The notes under the pieces are model-generated. The model was given only the letters and a program-made list of their open reading frames with translations, was not told where the DNA came from and made no database searches. Position numbers and translations under genes: made by a program. A stretch of 64,000 bases of DNA from SYOC01 sp964441775 (GTDB lineage Bacteria > Desulfobacterota > Binatia > Bin18): assembly GCA_964441775.1 (NCBI GenBank), contig CAYTVL010000022.1:1-64000 (forward strand), given 5' to 3'. Shown here one piece after another: positions 7,600 to 15,965 of this stretch; position 1 is the stretch's first letter, and the number at the start of each line of letters is the position of its first letter.

Positions 7600-8190
7600 A
7601 TGATCCGATGTGCTGAGTGCGGCCATGAAAATATGGACGGACTCGAGTACTGTGACGCGTGCGGCGCCAAACTGCCGGCGGTGGCTGTGCCGCCCGCACC
7701 TGAAGCAGCGGCGACGGCGATGTCAGTAGACGAAAGTCCTGCTGCTTTGCAGAATGAAGCCGAAGCGGTCGCCGTCAGCGCGCCGGCTGAGGTCGCGCCG
7801 GTGGCTAGTGTGGCGCCAGCGGCTCCCGTCGAGCCTGCGGGTGTTGCAGTTGACGTTGCACCCAAAAATGCCAAGTTGACCATTGTTCGTGGCGGCACGG
7901 TGGGAAAAGAATTTCCCTTGCAAGCCGGAGATAATTTGGTGGGACGCTGGGACCCCGATTCTGGCTCTTTCCCGGAAGTCGATTTGGAACTCGACGATCC
8001 TGAAGCGCGCATCTCGCGCAAACATGCGCTGATTCGGATCGGGAAGGACATTTCCATCGAAGATATCGGCAGTCTCAATGGCACCTTTGTCAATCGAGGT
8101 CGCCGGCTTGAGGTGGGCTCTCCCGTCCCCTTGCACGACGGAGATGAAATCATCATCGGCAAAACCTTTTTCAAACTTTTCCTTTCGTAA
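7600..8190 (+). CDS. Zinc-ribbon plus FHA domain protein
   Basis: 196 residues. The N-terminus has two CxxC knuckles (C4, C7, C18, C21: MIRCAECGHENMDGLEYCDA). An Ala/Pro/Val-rich linker to about residue 85 follows, then an FHA domain (about 90-196) with ARISRKHALI and LNGTFVNRG, the conserved phosphothreonine-binding residues (S/R-x-x-H and N-G). A strong AAGGAGG site precedes the ATG. FHA domains read Thr-phosphorylated partners, and the neighbouring kinase and phosphatase are natural writers and erasers. Cytoplasmic. Confidence 0.9.
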   Translation: MIRCAECGHENMDGLEYCDACGAKLPAVAVPPAPEAAATAMSVDESPAALQNEAEAVAVSAPAEVAPVASVAPAAPVEPAGVAVDVAPKNAKLTIVRGGTVGKEFPLQAGDNLVGRWDPDSGSFPEVDLELDDPEARISRKHALIRIGKDISIEDIGSLNGTFVNRGRRLEVGSPVPLHDGDEIIIGKTFFKLFLS

Positions 8191-8274
8191 AGACCGAGGG
8201 GCGGATACGAACAGCGCTGATGCTGCGAGGGCGTGGCGTCAGCACTGCTTCTTTGAGCCTCCGCCGTTGGCGTT

Positions 8275-9906
8275 ATGATATCGTGTCCACAATGTGATCA
8301 ACTGAATCCTCCGGACGAGAACTATTGCATAACGTGCGGGGCGGCGTTTGGGGGCATGGCCACTCCGGCATTGTCGACGCCCCTCTCGGCTGGCGTTGTG
8401 CTCGTTGACGCTTATAAAATCGAGTCGAGCGAAGCGTGCGACTTTGAGAATCGCTATCGAGCTGTGCGGGTGGATGACGGAAGTAGTCGGATTGTGTTGC
8501 GCGAACGGTCGAACGAAGAGGCTCGTATTCTCCAAGCAGTCCTGGAGAAAACCTCTGGATTTACTCATCCAGCCTTCGTGTTGCCCGAACGTTTCTTCGA
8601 GCAAGAAGGCCGGGCATTCCTGGCCTTCCCCGATATTGCAGGCATCAAGCTATCGGCGCGTATCGGGCTGACGACAGAGCGAGAAGCTCTCTCGTGGGGG
8701 GTGCAACTCTGTCAAATTGTCGCCGCGCTACATCGCACCGGTCTGCTCTGCATTGAACTGCCGCCCGAAGCCGTATTACTCGATAAGGAAGGGCGTATCC
8801 GGCTCACGCATTGTGAAAGTCTGAGCCGTAAAGACGAGCCTCTGACCTTGAATGTCGTGACCGACGGCTACGCTGCGCCTGAGGTGTATAAATCCGATGT
8901 GGTCGGGGAACAGGCGGATGTGTTTGCCATTGCAGCGTTATTGTTTTCCCTTGTCGTTGGCAAGCGGTTGCCGGTGGAAGGATGGGTCGTGTATCCTGAT
9001 CCTCCAGTCTTTTACCCTGAAAAAGTCGTGTCGCCAGATTTTGAGCGCGTCTTGCGCAAGGCGTTGGCTATTGAGCCCCAAGGGCGTCATGAAAGTGTCG
9101 ACGCTCTGAAGGCCGCCCTGTTAACGTTGCAGGGTGCGGCTCGGGTGCGTTCCGCATGGCTGACCGATGTGGGACAGGTGCGCGATCATAATGAAGACGC
9201 TGTGTTGGTGAAAGAATATGGACAGGGAACCGTGTCTGGCAATACCTTTGCTGGACTCTACGTTCTTTCCGACGGCATGGGTGGGGCCGAGGCTGGCGAG
9301 GTTGCCAGCGCACTCACGATTCAAACCGTTGCCGCCCATGTCGAGACTGCGTTGCGGGAACAGCCCGTGCATGAACCTGGCGCACGCGAAGGCTGCTTGC
9401 GGGCCGCTATTGAAGCAGCGAACGCCGCCATTCTTGCGTATGCACGGCAGCATCCCGAGGCCGCAGGGCTCGGAGCCACAGTGGTTGCTGCGCTCGTCCA
9501 CGAGCAGCAACTGACGTTAGCTTGGGTCGGTGACAGCCGCATCTATCTATGGGATCGTGGTCTATTGCGGCAGATGTCGCACGATCATTCGTTAGTGGCG
9601 CGACTGGTGGAGATTGGTCAACTGAGCCCAGAGGAAGCGCGTACGCATGAACATAAAAACGTGCTGATCCGCTCCTTGGGGAGTAAAGAGCAAGTCGTCG
9701 TTGATGTGGCGAGTTGTCCACTGCGGCGCGGCGCAAGGGTGCTCTTGTGTAGTGACGGCTTGACCGGCCATGTCGAAGATGAAGCTCTCAGTGATATCTT
9801 GAGTCGACATCGTGAACCTCATGAAGCAGCGTTGGAACTCATGGCGGCGGCGAATACGGACGGAGGAAGTGACAACATCTCGATCGTGGTGGTGTTTCAT
9901 GAGTAG
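8275..9906 (+). CDS. Zinc ribbon - pseudokinase - PP2C phosphatase fusion
   Basis: 543 residues. A zinc ribbon sits at C4, C7, C18 and C21. Residues about 45-285 follow a Hanks kinase outline (helical C-lobe with YAAPEVY and DVFAIAALLFSLVVGKRLP) but lack the HRD and DFG catalytic residues: the corresponding stretch reads CIELPPEAVLLDKEGRIRLT. It is therefore a pseudokinase. Residues about 293-541 are a PP2C (PPM) phosphatase with RDHNEDAVLV, VLSDGMGGAEAGEVAS, AWVGDSRIYLW, LCSDGLTGHVED and GGSDNISIVVV, which hold the metal-binding aspartates. It should remove phosphate from Ser/Thr in partners of the next gene, a kinase only 14 bases away. Confidence 0.9.
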   Translation: MISCPQCDQLNPPDENYCITCGAAFGGMATPALSTPLSAGVVLVDAYKIESSEACDFENRYRAVRVDDGSSRIVLRERSNEEARILQAVLEKTSGFTHPAFVLPERFFEQEGRAFLAFPDIAGIKLSARIGLTTEREALSWGVQLCQIVAALHRTGLLCIELPPEAVLLDKEGRIRLTHCESLSRKDEPLTLNVVTDGYAAPEVYKSDVVGEQADVFAIAALLFSLVVGKRLPVEGWVVYPDPPVFYPEKVVSPDFERVLRKALAIEPQGRHESVDALKAALLTLQGAARVRSAWLTDVGQVRDHNEDAVLVKEYGQGTVSGNTFAGLYVLSDGMGGAEAGEVASALTIQTVAAHVETALREQPVHEPGAREGCLRAAIEAANAAILAYARQHPEAAGLGATVVAALVHEQQLTLAWVGDSRIYLWDRGLLRQMSHDHSLVARLVEIGQLSPEEARTHEHKNVLIRSLGSKEQVVVDVASCPLRRGARVLLCSDGLTGHVEDEALSDILSRHREPHEAALELMAAANTDGGSDNISIVVVFHE

Positions 9907-9920
9907 TAGGAATATCTCTT

Positions 9921-12428
9921 ATGCCCCGCAACGACAGTGGTCAGCTTGAACCCGGGTCGGTGCTCGCTGGACGGTATCGGATTGAGCGGTTCCTAGCTGG
10001 CGGCGGCATGGGGCTCGTCTATATCGCCCACGATCAACGCCTTGCCGATCGCCGCTGCGCCATCAAAGAGATTTTTGACCGCTTCAACAATCCGGAAGAG
10101 CGAGAGCACGCGATTGAGTATTTTCACCGGGAAGCGGACACCCTCGCTCAGCTCAAGCATGCGTCCATTCCCGCCATTGTCGATCGCTTTGGGGAGGGAA
10201 ACTGTCACTATCTCGTGATGGATTATGTCGAAGGCGCTAACCTCGAAGATGAACTAGCGGCGCACGGCGGGTCTCTTCCTGAAAGTCGCGTGATCGAGAT
10301 CGCGCGCGAGCTATGTGACGTTCTCATTTATCTGCACGGGCTGCACCCTCCGGTCATTTACCGTGACATGAAACCCGGCAACGTGATCCTCACGCCGTCG
10401 GGGCGCGCGGTGCTCATCGACTTTGGCATTGCGCGTATCTTCACCCCCAAAGGGAAAGCGACGCTGATTGGGACACCAGGCTTTGCGCCTCCCGAACAGT
10501 ACACCGGCCAAGTCGATGAGCGGTCGGATATTTATGGACTGGCGGCGACGTTGCATTATTTACTCACTGGTCGTGATCCTGAGAAGCAGCCGCCGTTTTC
10601 TTTCGTACCTGTACATTCCCTCAAACCTGAGGCCTCTCCCTTTTTAGCCCAGGCGATTGATAAAGCTCTCTCCTATAAGCCTGAAGAGCGACCACAAACT
10701 GCGGCGGCGTTCAAAGAGATGTTCTTGTATGGGACCGGCATTGAAACCCCGCGCCCCGTCGTCGCCCAAGCAAAAGGCGCCACGCGTTCGTTGAATCCAG
10801 TAGACGTGCATTTTACGACCTCGTTCGGGGAGCCGCAGGCTCCTCCAACGAGAGCGCCCCGCCGGAAAGGTCGCTGGAAACGCAGACTGTTTGCGCTGCT
10901 CTTGCTTGGCGTGACGCTGACCGGAGGCTATCAAATCTTTACTCATCCCCAGTGGCTTGACGGGCAGCAATGGCGACAGTGGGGAGAGCAACTTCCTTGG
11001 GACAAAATTGAAATCTGGCTGCCCGAACGGGGCAAAGTGTGGCTGCGCAAATTTGTAGCAGACCTGCCCTGGGAACGGGAAAAGCGCCTGCAAGCGCTGC
11101 GTGAGGATCCCGCCGAACTTGTGTCGCTTAAAGTATTTAATTCCTCCCGCGATGGGACGCCGCTGCCTGGGCAGAAATCCTCGTACCTCGAAAGTGAAGT
11201 GAAATATCTTACCTGGGAGGCGACGTTTAAGAATCGGCTGGCGGGAGTTGAAGGCTACAACTATCGCTTAGAAGGTCAGTTTGTCGATCCTGACGGCGGC
11301 GTTGCGGGGAAAAGTGAAGCCAACCGCTTTGCTAGACCGGACGAGCCAGAATTGTCGCTGCACGGCGTGACGCTATTGGAAGGGCTGAAAGAACGGACGA
11401 AAGGGAACTATCAAGTCAACGTCTATGTTGGGGGAAAGAAGCTCGGTTCACAAACCATACGCATCGATCCTGAGCCTAAGAAAGCTGTCGCGCCTCCGGC
11501 GTCACCAGTGCGTGAGGCTGCGGCAACCACTACTGAAGCGCCGCCTGTCGACGCCTCGGTTTCACCAGCAGTGAAGTCTCCGCCGCCCGAGGTGGCCGCC
11601 CTCGAAGAAAAAAAGCGCATTATGGCGGAAGCGAAGCGGCAAGCAGCACTGGAGATCGCTCGGGAACATCCGCTTGCTTTAGTGGACATCAGATTACTGA
11701 ATACTGATAAAGCGGGGAAAATTTTGCAGTCACAAACCTCCGGCGTTTTTGAGTCGTCTCAGGTGCGCTTCATTGCTTGGGAGGTAAAGTTCAAGAATAA
11801 TCTTTACAATCTTGCCCCGTCGGTTCATCGTGTGGAAGGCACGTATCACGGGCCGAAGGGGCAAATCATCGGCACGGTGGCGGAGAATAAACCCGTGGGG
11901 CAAGATCTCCAACAGATTTCTTTTACCGCTCGTCTAGGCAATTCCGTGGGTGGGGCGTTTGATCCGGGGCTCTATCGTATAGATTTCTATCTTGACGGTT
12001 ATCCGCTTGTGTCGCGGGAGTTCGTCGTGAACGATGATCGAGGAGGCCGCGTTGCTGCCGCGCCAGTTCCGTCGGTGGAGCCTTCTGCTTCGGCAACGTT
12101 TCCGGCGCGTGGGAGCCAAGTGTTTACCGGCAGTATCCTTGGCATTGTACCTGATCGGGAAACGTCCTTGGAAATTGATTTACAACAGCAAGAAGATGGA
12201 CGCGTGAGCGGCAGATTGGCGATTCGAGAACCGGGCTACGGCTCCGGCATCATCTCGGACGGGCGCACGAACGGTCGGCGGATCAATTTTGAAGGCGTGA
12301 TCGGTCGCACGACCTATCGGTTTGAGGGGTGGCGCGAGGAGGACCGGCTGAACGGCACCTATCGCGCCTTGAATTCTGAAGAGCGTGGAAAATGGTCGGT
12401 GAAGGCAAGCGACCGACCGTCGTCATAA
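9921..12428 (+). CDS. Membrane Ser/Thr protein kinase (Hanks type)
   Basis: 835 residues. The kinase domain (about 17-270) is complete: glycine loop LAGGGMGLVY, Lys49 (CAIKE), catalytic IYRDMKPGN (Asp149) and LIDFGIAR (Asp167 of DFG). One membrane span follows near residues 318-338 (LFALLLLGVTLTGGYQIF). The outside part has two related beta-rich repeats (VSLKVFNSSRDG ... YLTWEATFKNRL and VDIRLLNTDKAG ... FIAWEVKFKNNL) and a third C-terminal beta domain. The repeats may sense an envelope signal. No PASTA domains. It lies between the PP2C and FHA-vWA-FHA genes, which are probably its eraser and reader. Confidence 0.92.
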   Translation: MPRNDSGQLEPGSVLAGRYRIERFLAGGGMGLVYIAHDQRLADRRCAIKEIFDRFNNPEEREHAIEYFHREADTLAQLKHASIPAIVDRFGEGNCHYLVMDYVEGANLEDELAAHGGSLPESRVIEIARELCDVLIYLHGLHPPVIYRDMKPGNVILTPSGRAVLIDFGIARIFTPKGKATLIGTPGFAPPEQYTGQVDERSDIYGLAATLHYLLTGRDPEKQPPFSFVPVHSLKPEASPFLAQAIDKALSYKPEERPQTAAAFKEMFLYGTGIETPRPVVAQAKGATRSLNPVDVHFTTSFGEPQAPPTRAPRRKGRWKRRLFALLLLGVTLTGGYQIFTHPQWLDGQQWRQWGEQLPWDKIEIWLPERGKVWLRKFVADLPWEREKRLQALREDPAELVSLKVFNSSRDGTPLPGQKSSYLESEVKYLTWEATFKNRLAGVEGYNYRLEGQFVDPDGGVAGKSEANRFARPDEPELSLHGVTLLEGLKERTKGNYQVNVYVGGKKLGSQTIRIDPEPKKAVAPPASPVREAAATTTEAPPVDASVSPAVKSPPPEVAALEEKKRIMAEAKRQAALEIAREHPLALVDIRLLNTDKAGKILQSQTSGVFESSQVRFIAWEVKFKNNLYNLAPSVHRVEGTYHGPKGQIIGTVAENKPVGQDLQQISFTARLGNSVGGAFDPGLYRIDFYLDGYPLVSREFVVNDDRGGRVAAAPVPSVEPSASATFPARGSQVFTGSILGIVPDRETSLEIDLQQQEDGRVSGRLAIREPGYGSGIISDGRTNGRRINFEGVIGRTTYRFEGWREEDRLNGTYRALNSEERGKWSVKASDRPSS

Positions 12429-12433
12429 GCATT

Positions 12434-14797
12434 ATGGAACTTTCACGAGAACGAGTGATTCTTTTTGCTGGAGCGGGTTTGCTAGGGGGACTAGCCGGCT
12501 GGGCGGCGGCGGAACCCTTGGCGGCTATTCTCAATGTTCATGTACGGGCCATATGTTTCGGCGCAGCTATTGGCGTCTTTGTTGCCTCGTTTCTGGGGGC
12601 GATCGAAGGGCTCAGCGCCGGGCATCGACAACAAACCTGGGAAGGGATGAAGCTTGGCGCTCTTGCCGGTCTCTTGGGCGGCGGCGGTGGGCTGCTCACC
12701 GGAGAGCTGGTGTTTGGCCTTTTTGGCGGCGTGGGTGGGCGCATCGTCGGATGGGGCCTCTTTGGGTTAGCGGCGGGGCTTGGCGCCGGCTGGGTGGGTC
12801 GTTCGTTTGCACGACTACGCAACGGTGGGATTGGTGGTTGCTTGGGCGGCGCCGTAGGCGGCATTTTATATGAAATTCTAACTGCGCTACTGCCCCAATC
12901 CGTGGGCCGTGGGGTCGCGCTTGCACTGCTAGGGGCGGTGATTGGGTTTGGCATCGGCCTGGTCAGCGAGCTGCTCAAGCGTCGTTGGCTGATGGTGGTT
13001 CGCTCCAAGAGCCGCAATGCGCGGGAAGGCAAAGAATACCCCCTCACAAAAGCACGCACTACGATCGGGCGCGCGGAGGAGAGCGATGTGGGCCTGTTCG
13101 GTGACCAGTCGATCGCCAATCTCCATGCCTTTATTGAGCGACAAAAGAGTCAGTGCGTTCTCACGCACGCGGAAGGCGCGGTGCGCGTGAATCAAGCGCC
13201 GGTGACACAGCCTGTGACGTTGAAGAACGGCGACCGCATTGAAGTCGGCGGAACGCTCTTGCTGTTCCGTGATCGGGCGGCGGCGTTGCTGATTGCTTTC
13301 CTGCTGCTCAGCGCGCCGAGCGCCTGGGCGGCGGATACTGCCGTGGTCTCTCTCTCCAATCCACGGTTGGGGAACTTCGCCAATGGCGGCGCCGTCGAAC
13401 TGTTCTTTGGCGTGACCGACACGCAAGGGCAGCCGATTGGTCAATTGAGCCCGGACAATCTCGAAGTGCAAGAAGACGGACGTGGGGCGCAGATCCTTGA
13501 CTTCCACGGTGAATCGCAAGGAAGACCTGTTGATATTGTTGTGGTGTTTGACGTGACAGAAAGCATGCAGCCGTATATCGACGCCATGAAAGAAGTCACG
13601 ATGGATTTTGCCGATCAGCTCGCCAAAGCCAATCGGGATTATCGACTGGGGCTCGTGACGTTTGAAGATTATGTGGTCCGTGATGAGCTGGTGTTTACGC
13701 GCAGTGCGCGCGAGTTCAAAAGTTGGGTCGGTGCCTTGCGAGCCGCTGGTGGAGGAGACATCCCGGAGGACTCGCTTGATGCGTTGGTGGTGGCCAGTCG
13801 CTTCCCTTTTCGCCCGGACGCGCAAGGCGTTATCATTCTGATTACCGATGCGCCCAATCACTATCAAGGGGATGGGTCGGAAAAAACCTATGGCCATGAA
13901 GTGACACATCTGACCGCGAATGATGTTATCGCCGAGTTGAAAAGCGCGAACCTGACCGTCTATGGTATAGCGCCGCCGCCTTTTGAAGCACCGGATCTTT
14001 ACAAAATCATCAAGGAGACTGGTGGGCGTCACTTCAATCGCGGCACGGAGAGCACCTTGTTGCCCGGCGTGATTAACGAAATTGGCCGCTCCTTGGCCTC
14101 GCAATACTTTCTGACCTACACGAGCCCCAAGCCGGTCGAGGATGGGACCAAGCGAGAGGTTGCGCTCAAAGTGAAATTTAAAGACCGCGAAGGAGAAGCG
14201 CGCGTTGCCTATCAGGTGCGCGGGGTGGGTGGGGCGCGAGTGTCGACCACGAGTCCTACTCCTGGCGGCGCTCCAGTGTCCGCGCCGATCTCGTACGCGT
14301 GGTGGAACGTGGTGATTCCTTTGCTTGCGGCAGGAGCGTTGCCGTTGTTGGCGCGCGCACGAATCGGCGCGCTCTCGACGGATATGTTGCAGCGACTCGT
14401 CTCAGGGGTCTCCGCTTCGTTATCTACACCTTCTACATCGTCAACTTCATCGTTCTCCATGCCGCCGCCAGTCGCGCCGGAGAGGCCCTCGCCCTACGCG
14501 CGTTTGCTGCGCCAAAGCGCCATTGAAGCGGCGCCGCGCGAGATCGCCTTTACGCGGGACGAATTGGTGTTGGGGCGCGGAGAAACGTGTGACGTGGTGA
14601 TTCCGCACGAATCCATTTCTCGAGAACATGTGCGGATCAAGAAGCTCAAGCCTGGCTATGTCATCTTCGATCTCAAGAGTCGTAATGGCACCTTCGTGAA
14701 TGGGCGGCCAATCGGCGAAAATCTCCTCAGGGAAGGAATGCTCGTGCGGATCGGAGAAATAGAATTCGTCTTTCGCAATGCCACGTCCGCCGTTTAA
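12434..14797 (+). CDS. Membrane FHA - vWA - FHA protein
   Basis: 787 residues from ATG 12434, five bases after the kinase stop. Residues 1-175 are a glycine-rich multi-helix membrane region (glycine-zipper-like). An FHA domain follows at about 185-275 (RTTIGRAEESDVGLFGDQSI), then a membrane span (LLIAFLLLSAPSAWA). Next comes a vWA domain at about 365-560 with MIDAS-like VVVFDVTESMQ and ILITDAPNHY, another span (VVIPLLAAGALPLLARA) and a C-terminal FHA (VLGRGETCDVVIPHESISRE, LKSRNGTFVNGRP). The two phosphothreonine readers and the metal-binding adhesion domain make it a likely membrane scaffold for the kinase upstream. This domain order is unusual. Confidence 0.88.
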   Translation: MELSRERVILFAGAGLLGGLAGWAAAEPLAAILNVHVRAICFGAAIGVFVASFLGAIEGLSAGHRQQTWEGMKLGALAGLLGGGGGLLTGELVFGLFGGVGGRIVGWGLFGLAAGLGAGWVGRSFARLRNGGIGGCLGGAVGGILYEILTALLPQSVGRGVALALLGAVIGFGIGLVSELLKRRWLMVVRSKSRNAREGKEYPLTKARTTIGRAEESDVGLFGDQSIANLHAFIERQKSQCVLTHAEGAVRVNQAPVTQPVTLKNGDRIEVGGTLLLFRDRAAALLIAFLLLSAPSAWAADTAVVSLSNPRLGNFANGGAVELFFGVTDTQGQPIGQLSPDNLEVQEDGRGAQILDFHGESQGRPVDIVVVFDVTESMQPYIDAMKEVTMDFADQLAKANRDYRLGLVTFEDYVVRDELVFTRSAREFKSWVGALRAAGGGDIPEDSLDALVVASRFPFRPDAQGVIILITDAPNHYQGDGSEKTYGHEVTHLTANDVIAELKSANLTVYGIAPPPFEAPDLYKIIKETGGRHFNRGTESTLLPGVINEIGRSLASQYFLTYTSPKPVEDGTKREVALKVKFKDREGEARVAYQVRGVGGARVSTTSPTPGGAPVSAPISYAWWNVVIPLLAAGALPLLARARIGALSTDMLQRLVSGVSASLSTPSTSSTSSFSMPPPVAPERPSPYARLLRQSAIEAAPREIAFTRDELVLGRGETCDVVIPHESISREHVRIKKLKPGYVIFDLKSRNGTFVNGRPIGENLLREGMLVRIGEIEFVFRNATSAV

Positions 14798-14825
14798 GCC
14801 GGTAGTGACTCGGTCCGACTTGTCT

Positions 14826-14839
14826 GACAAGCGCTTGTC
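14826..14839. promoter_or_regulatory. Perfect 14-bp palindrome upstream of the PTE-like gene
   Basis: GACAAGCGCTTGTC, its own reverse complement, lies 71 bases before the start of the phosphotriesterase-like gene, inside the only promoter-sized gap on that side. It has the size and symmetry of a TetR-like operator. Regulator unknown. Confidence 0.35.
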
Positions 14840-14910
14840 CTCCTCCCCTCATCTAGGATAGAGAGAAGAACAGCGCACTCGCGAAACAACGAAGGAGGAA
14901 TGATCTCACT

Positions 14911-15882
14911 ATGGCAACGGTCAATACTGTCCTTGGAGGGTGTGACGCAAAAGATCTCGGCTTCACGCTGATTCACGAACATCTCTCAGCCGGGTTCCCC
15001 GGTTTTGAGTTTGACAATACCGGCTTCAATCGCAAGGAAGAAGTGGCGAAGGCGGTTGATAAGCTCAAAGAGATTAAAAACCTTGGGGTCGGTACGTTTG
15101 TGGACCCCTGTCCGATGGAACTGGGGCGCGATGTCGAATTCGCCGCCGAAGTGGCGGATAAGTCCGGCGTGCGCATCGTCATGGCGACGGGGCTCTACAA
15201 CGAAGCGCTCGGCATTCCCCCGCATTTCCGCTCACTCCCTGCTGATGATATCGCCGAAGTGTACGTGCGAGAATTGACCGAAGGCGTGGGAAAGACCGGC
15301 ATCAGAACCGGCATCATCAAAACTGCGACCGGCGGGATTCCGGGGATGACGGAGACGGCGAAGACGATCAGCAAACACGAACAGACTTGCCTGCGTGCGG
15401 CGGCGCGCGCTCACAAGGCCACTGGTGCACCCATCCTCTGTCACAACGACGAGCTTGGTCCTTTTGGTCGGGAGACGCTCGATATTTTTGCGGATGAGGG
15501 CGTGAACTTTAATCGCGTACTCATCGGGCACGCGTGCGGCGTGGGCGATATGCGCTACTACTTCGATATTCTCGAACGGGGCGCGTGGATTGGCTTTGAT
15601 CGCTTTGGCGTGGAGACGATTGCGTCGGATAAAATGCGTCTCGCCTCGTTGATTGGGTTGTTAGCCGTGGGCTACGATCGTATTATGCTTTCACACGATC
15701 ACGTCGGCTGCTGGCTGGGGCGCGTGAGCAAAGATTGGCAAGCATTTATGGATAAATGCCCCAATTGGAGCTATTCGCACATTTGCCGCAACATTCTCCC
15801 ACAGTTGAGCAAAGCCGGTGTGAGCGAGGGTACGATCCGCACCATGACCGTTGATAATCCGCGCAGCTATTTTGGCGGATGA
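14911..15882 (+). CDS. Phosphotriesterase family metal-dependent hydrolase
   Basis: 323 residues, the usual size of the PTE/PLL (phosphotriesterase-like lactonase) amidohydrolases. The binuclear metal site is visible: H22 and H24 (LIHEHLS), Lys137 in GIIKTATGG (the residue carbamylated in this family), H178 (ILCHND), H207 (LIGHACG) and D263 (MLSHDHVG). Many relatives hydrolyse lactones such as acyl-homoserine lactones, some hydrolyse phosphotriesters; the substrate cannot be read from sequence. AAGGAGGA lies about 12 bases upstream. Cytoplasmic. Followed by a DUF1329 gene. Confidence 0.9.
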   Translation: MATVNTVLGGCDAKDLGFTLIHEHLSAGFPGFEFDNTGFNRKEEVAKAVDKLKEIKNLGVGTFVDPCPMELGRDVEFAAEVADKSGVRIVMATGLYNEALGIPPHFRSLPADDIAEVYVRELTEGVGKTGIRTGIIKTATGGIPGMTETAKTISKHEQTCLRAAARAHKATGAPILCHNDELGPFGRETLDIFADEGVNFNRVLIGHACGVGDMRYYFDILERGAWIGFDRFGVETIASDKMRLASLIGLLAVGYDRIMLSHDHVGCWLGRVSKDWQAFMDKCPNWSYSHICRNILPQLSKAGVSEGTIRTMTVDNPRSYFGG

Positions 15883-15965
15883 TAAAATAAACACGCAGCG
15901 GGCGCTTCCCTGAGGCGCCTTCTGCCGTAGAAAAATTCCAACCATCTTCCCTAAAGGAGGGACCA

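Noticed and set aside
12929..14104. 391-codon minus-strand frame
   Set aside because: Lies fully inside the FHA-vWA-FHA gene and has the His/Arg-rich composition of an antisense shadow.
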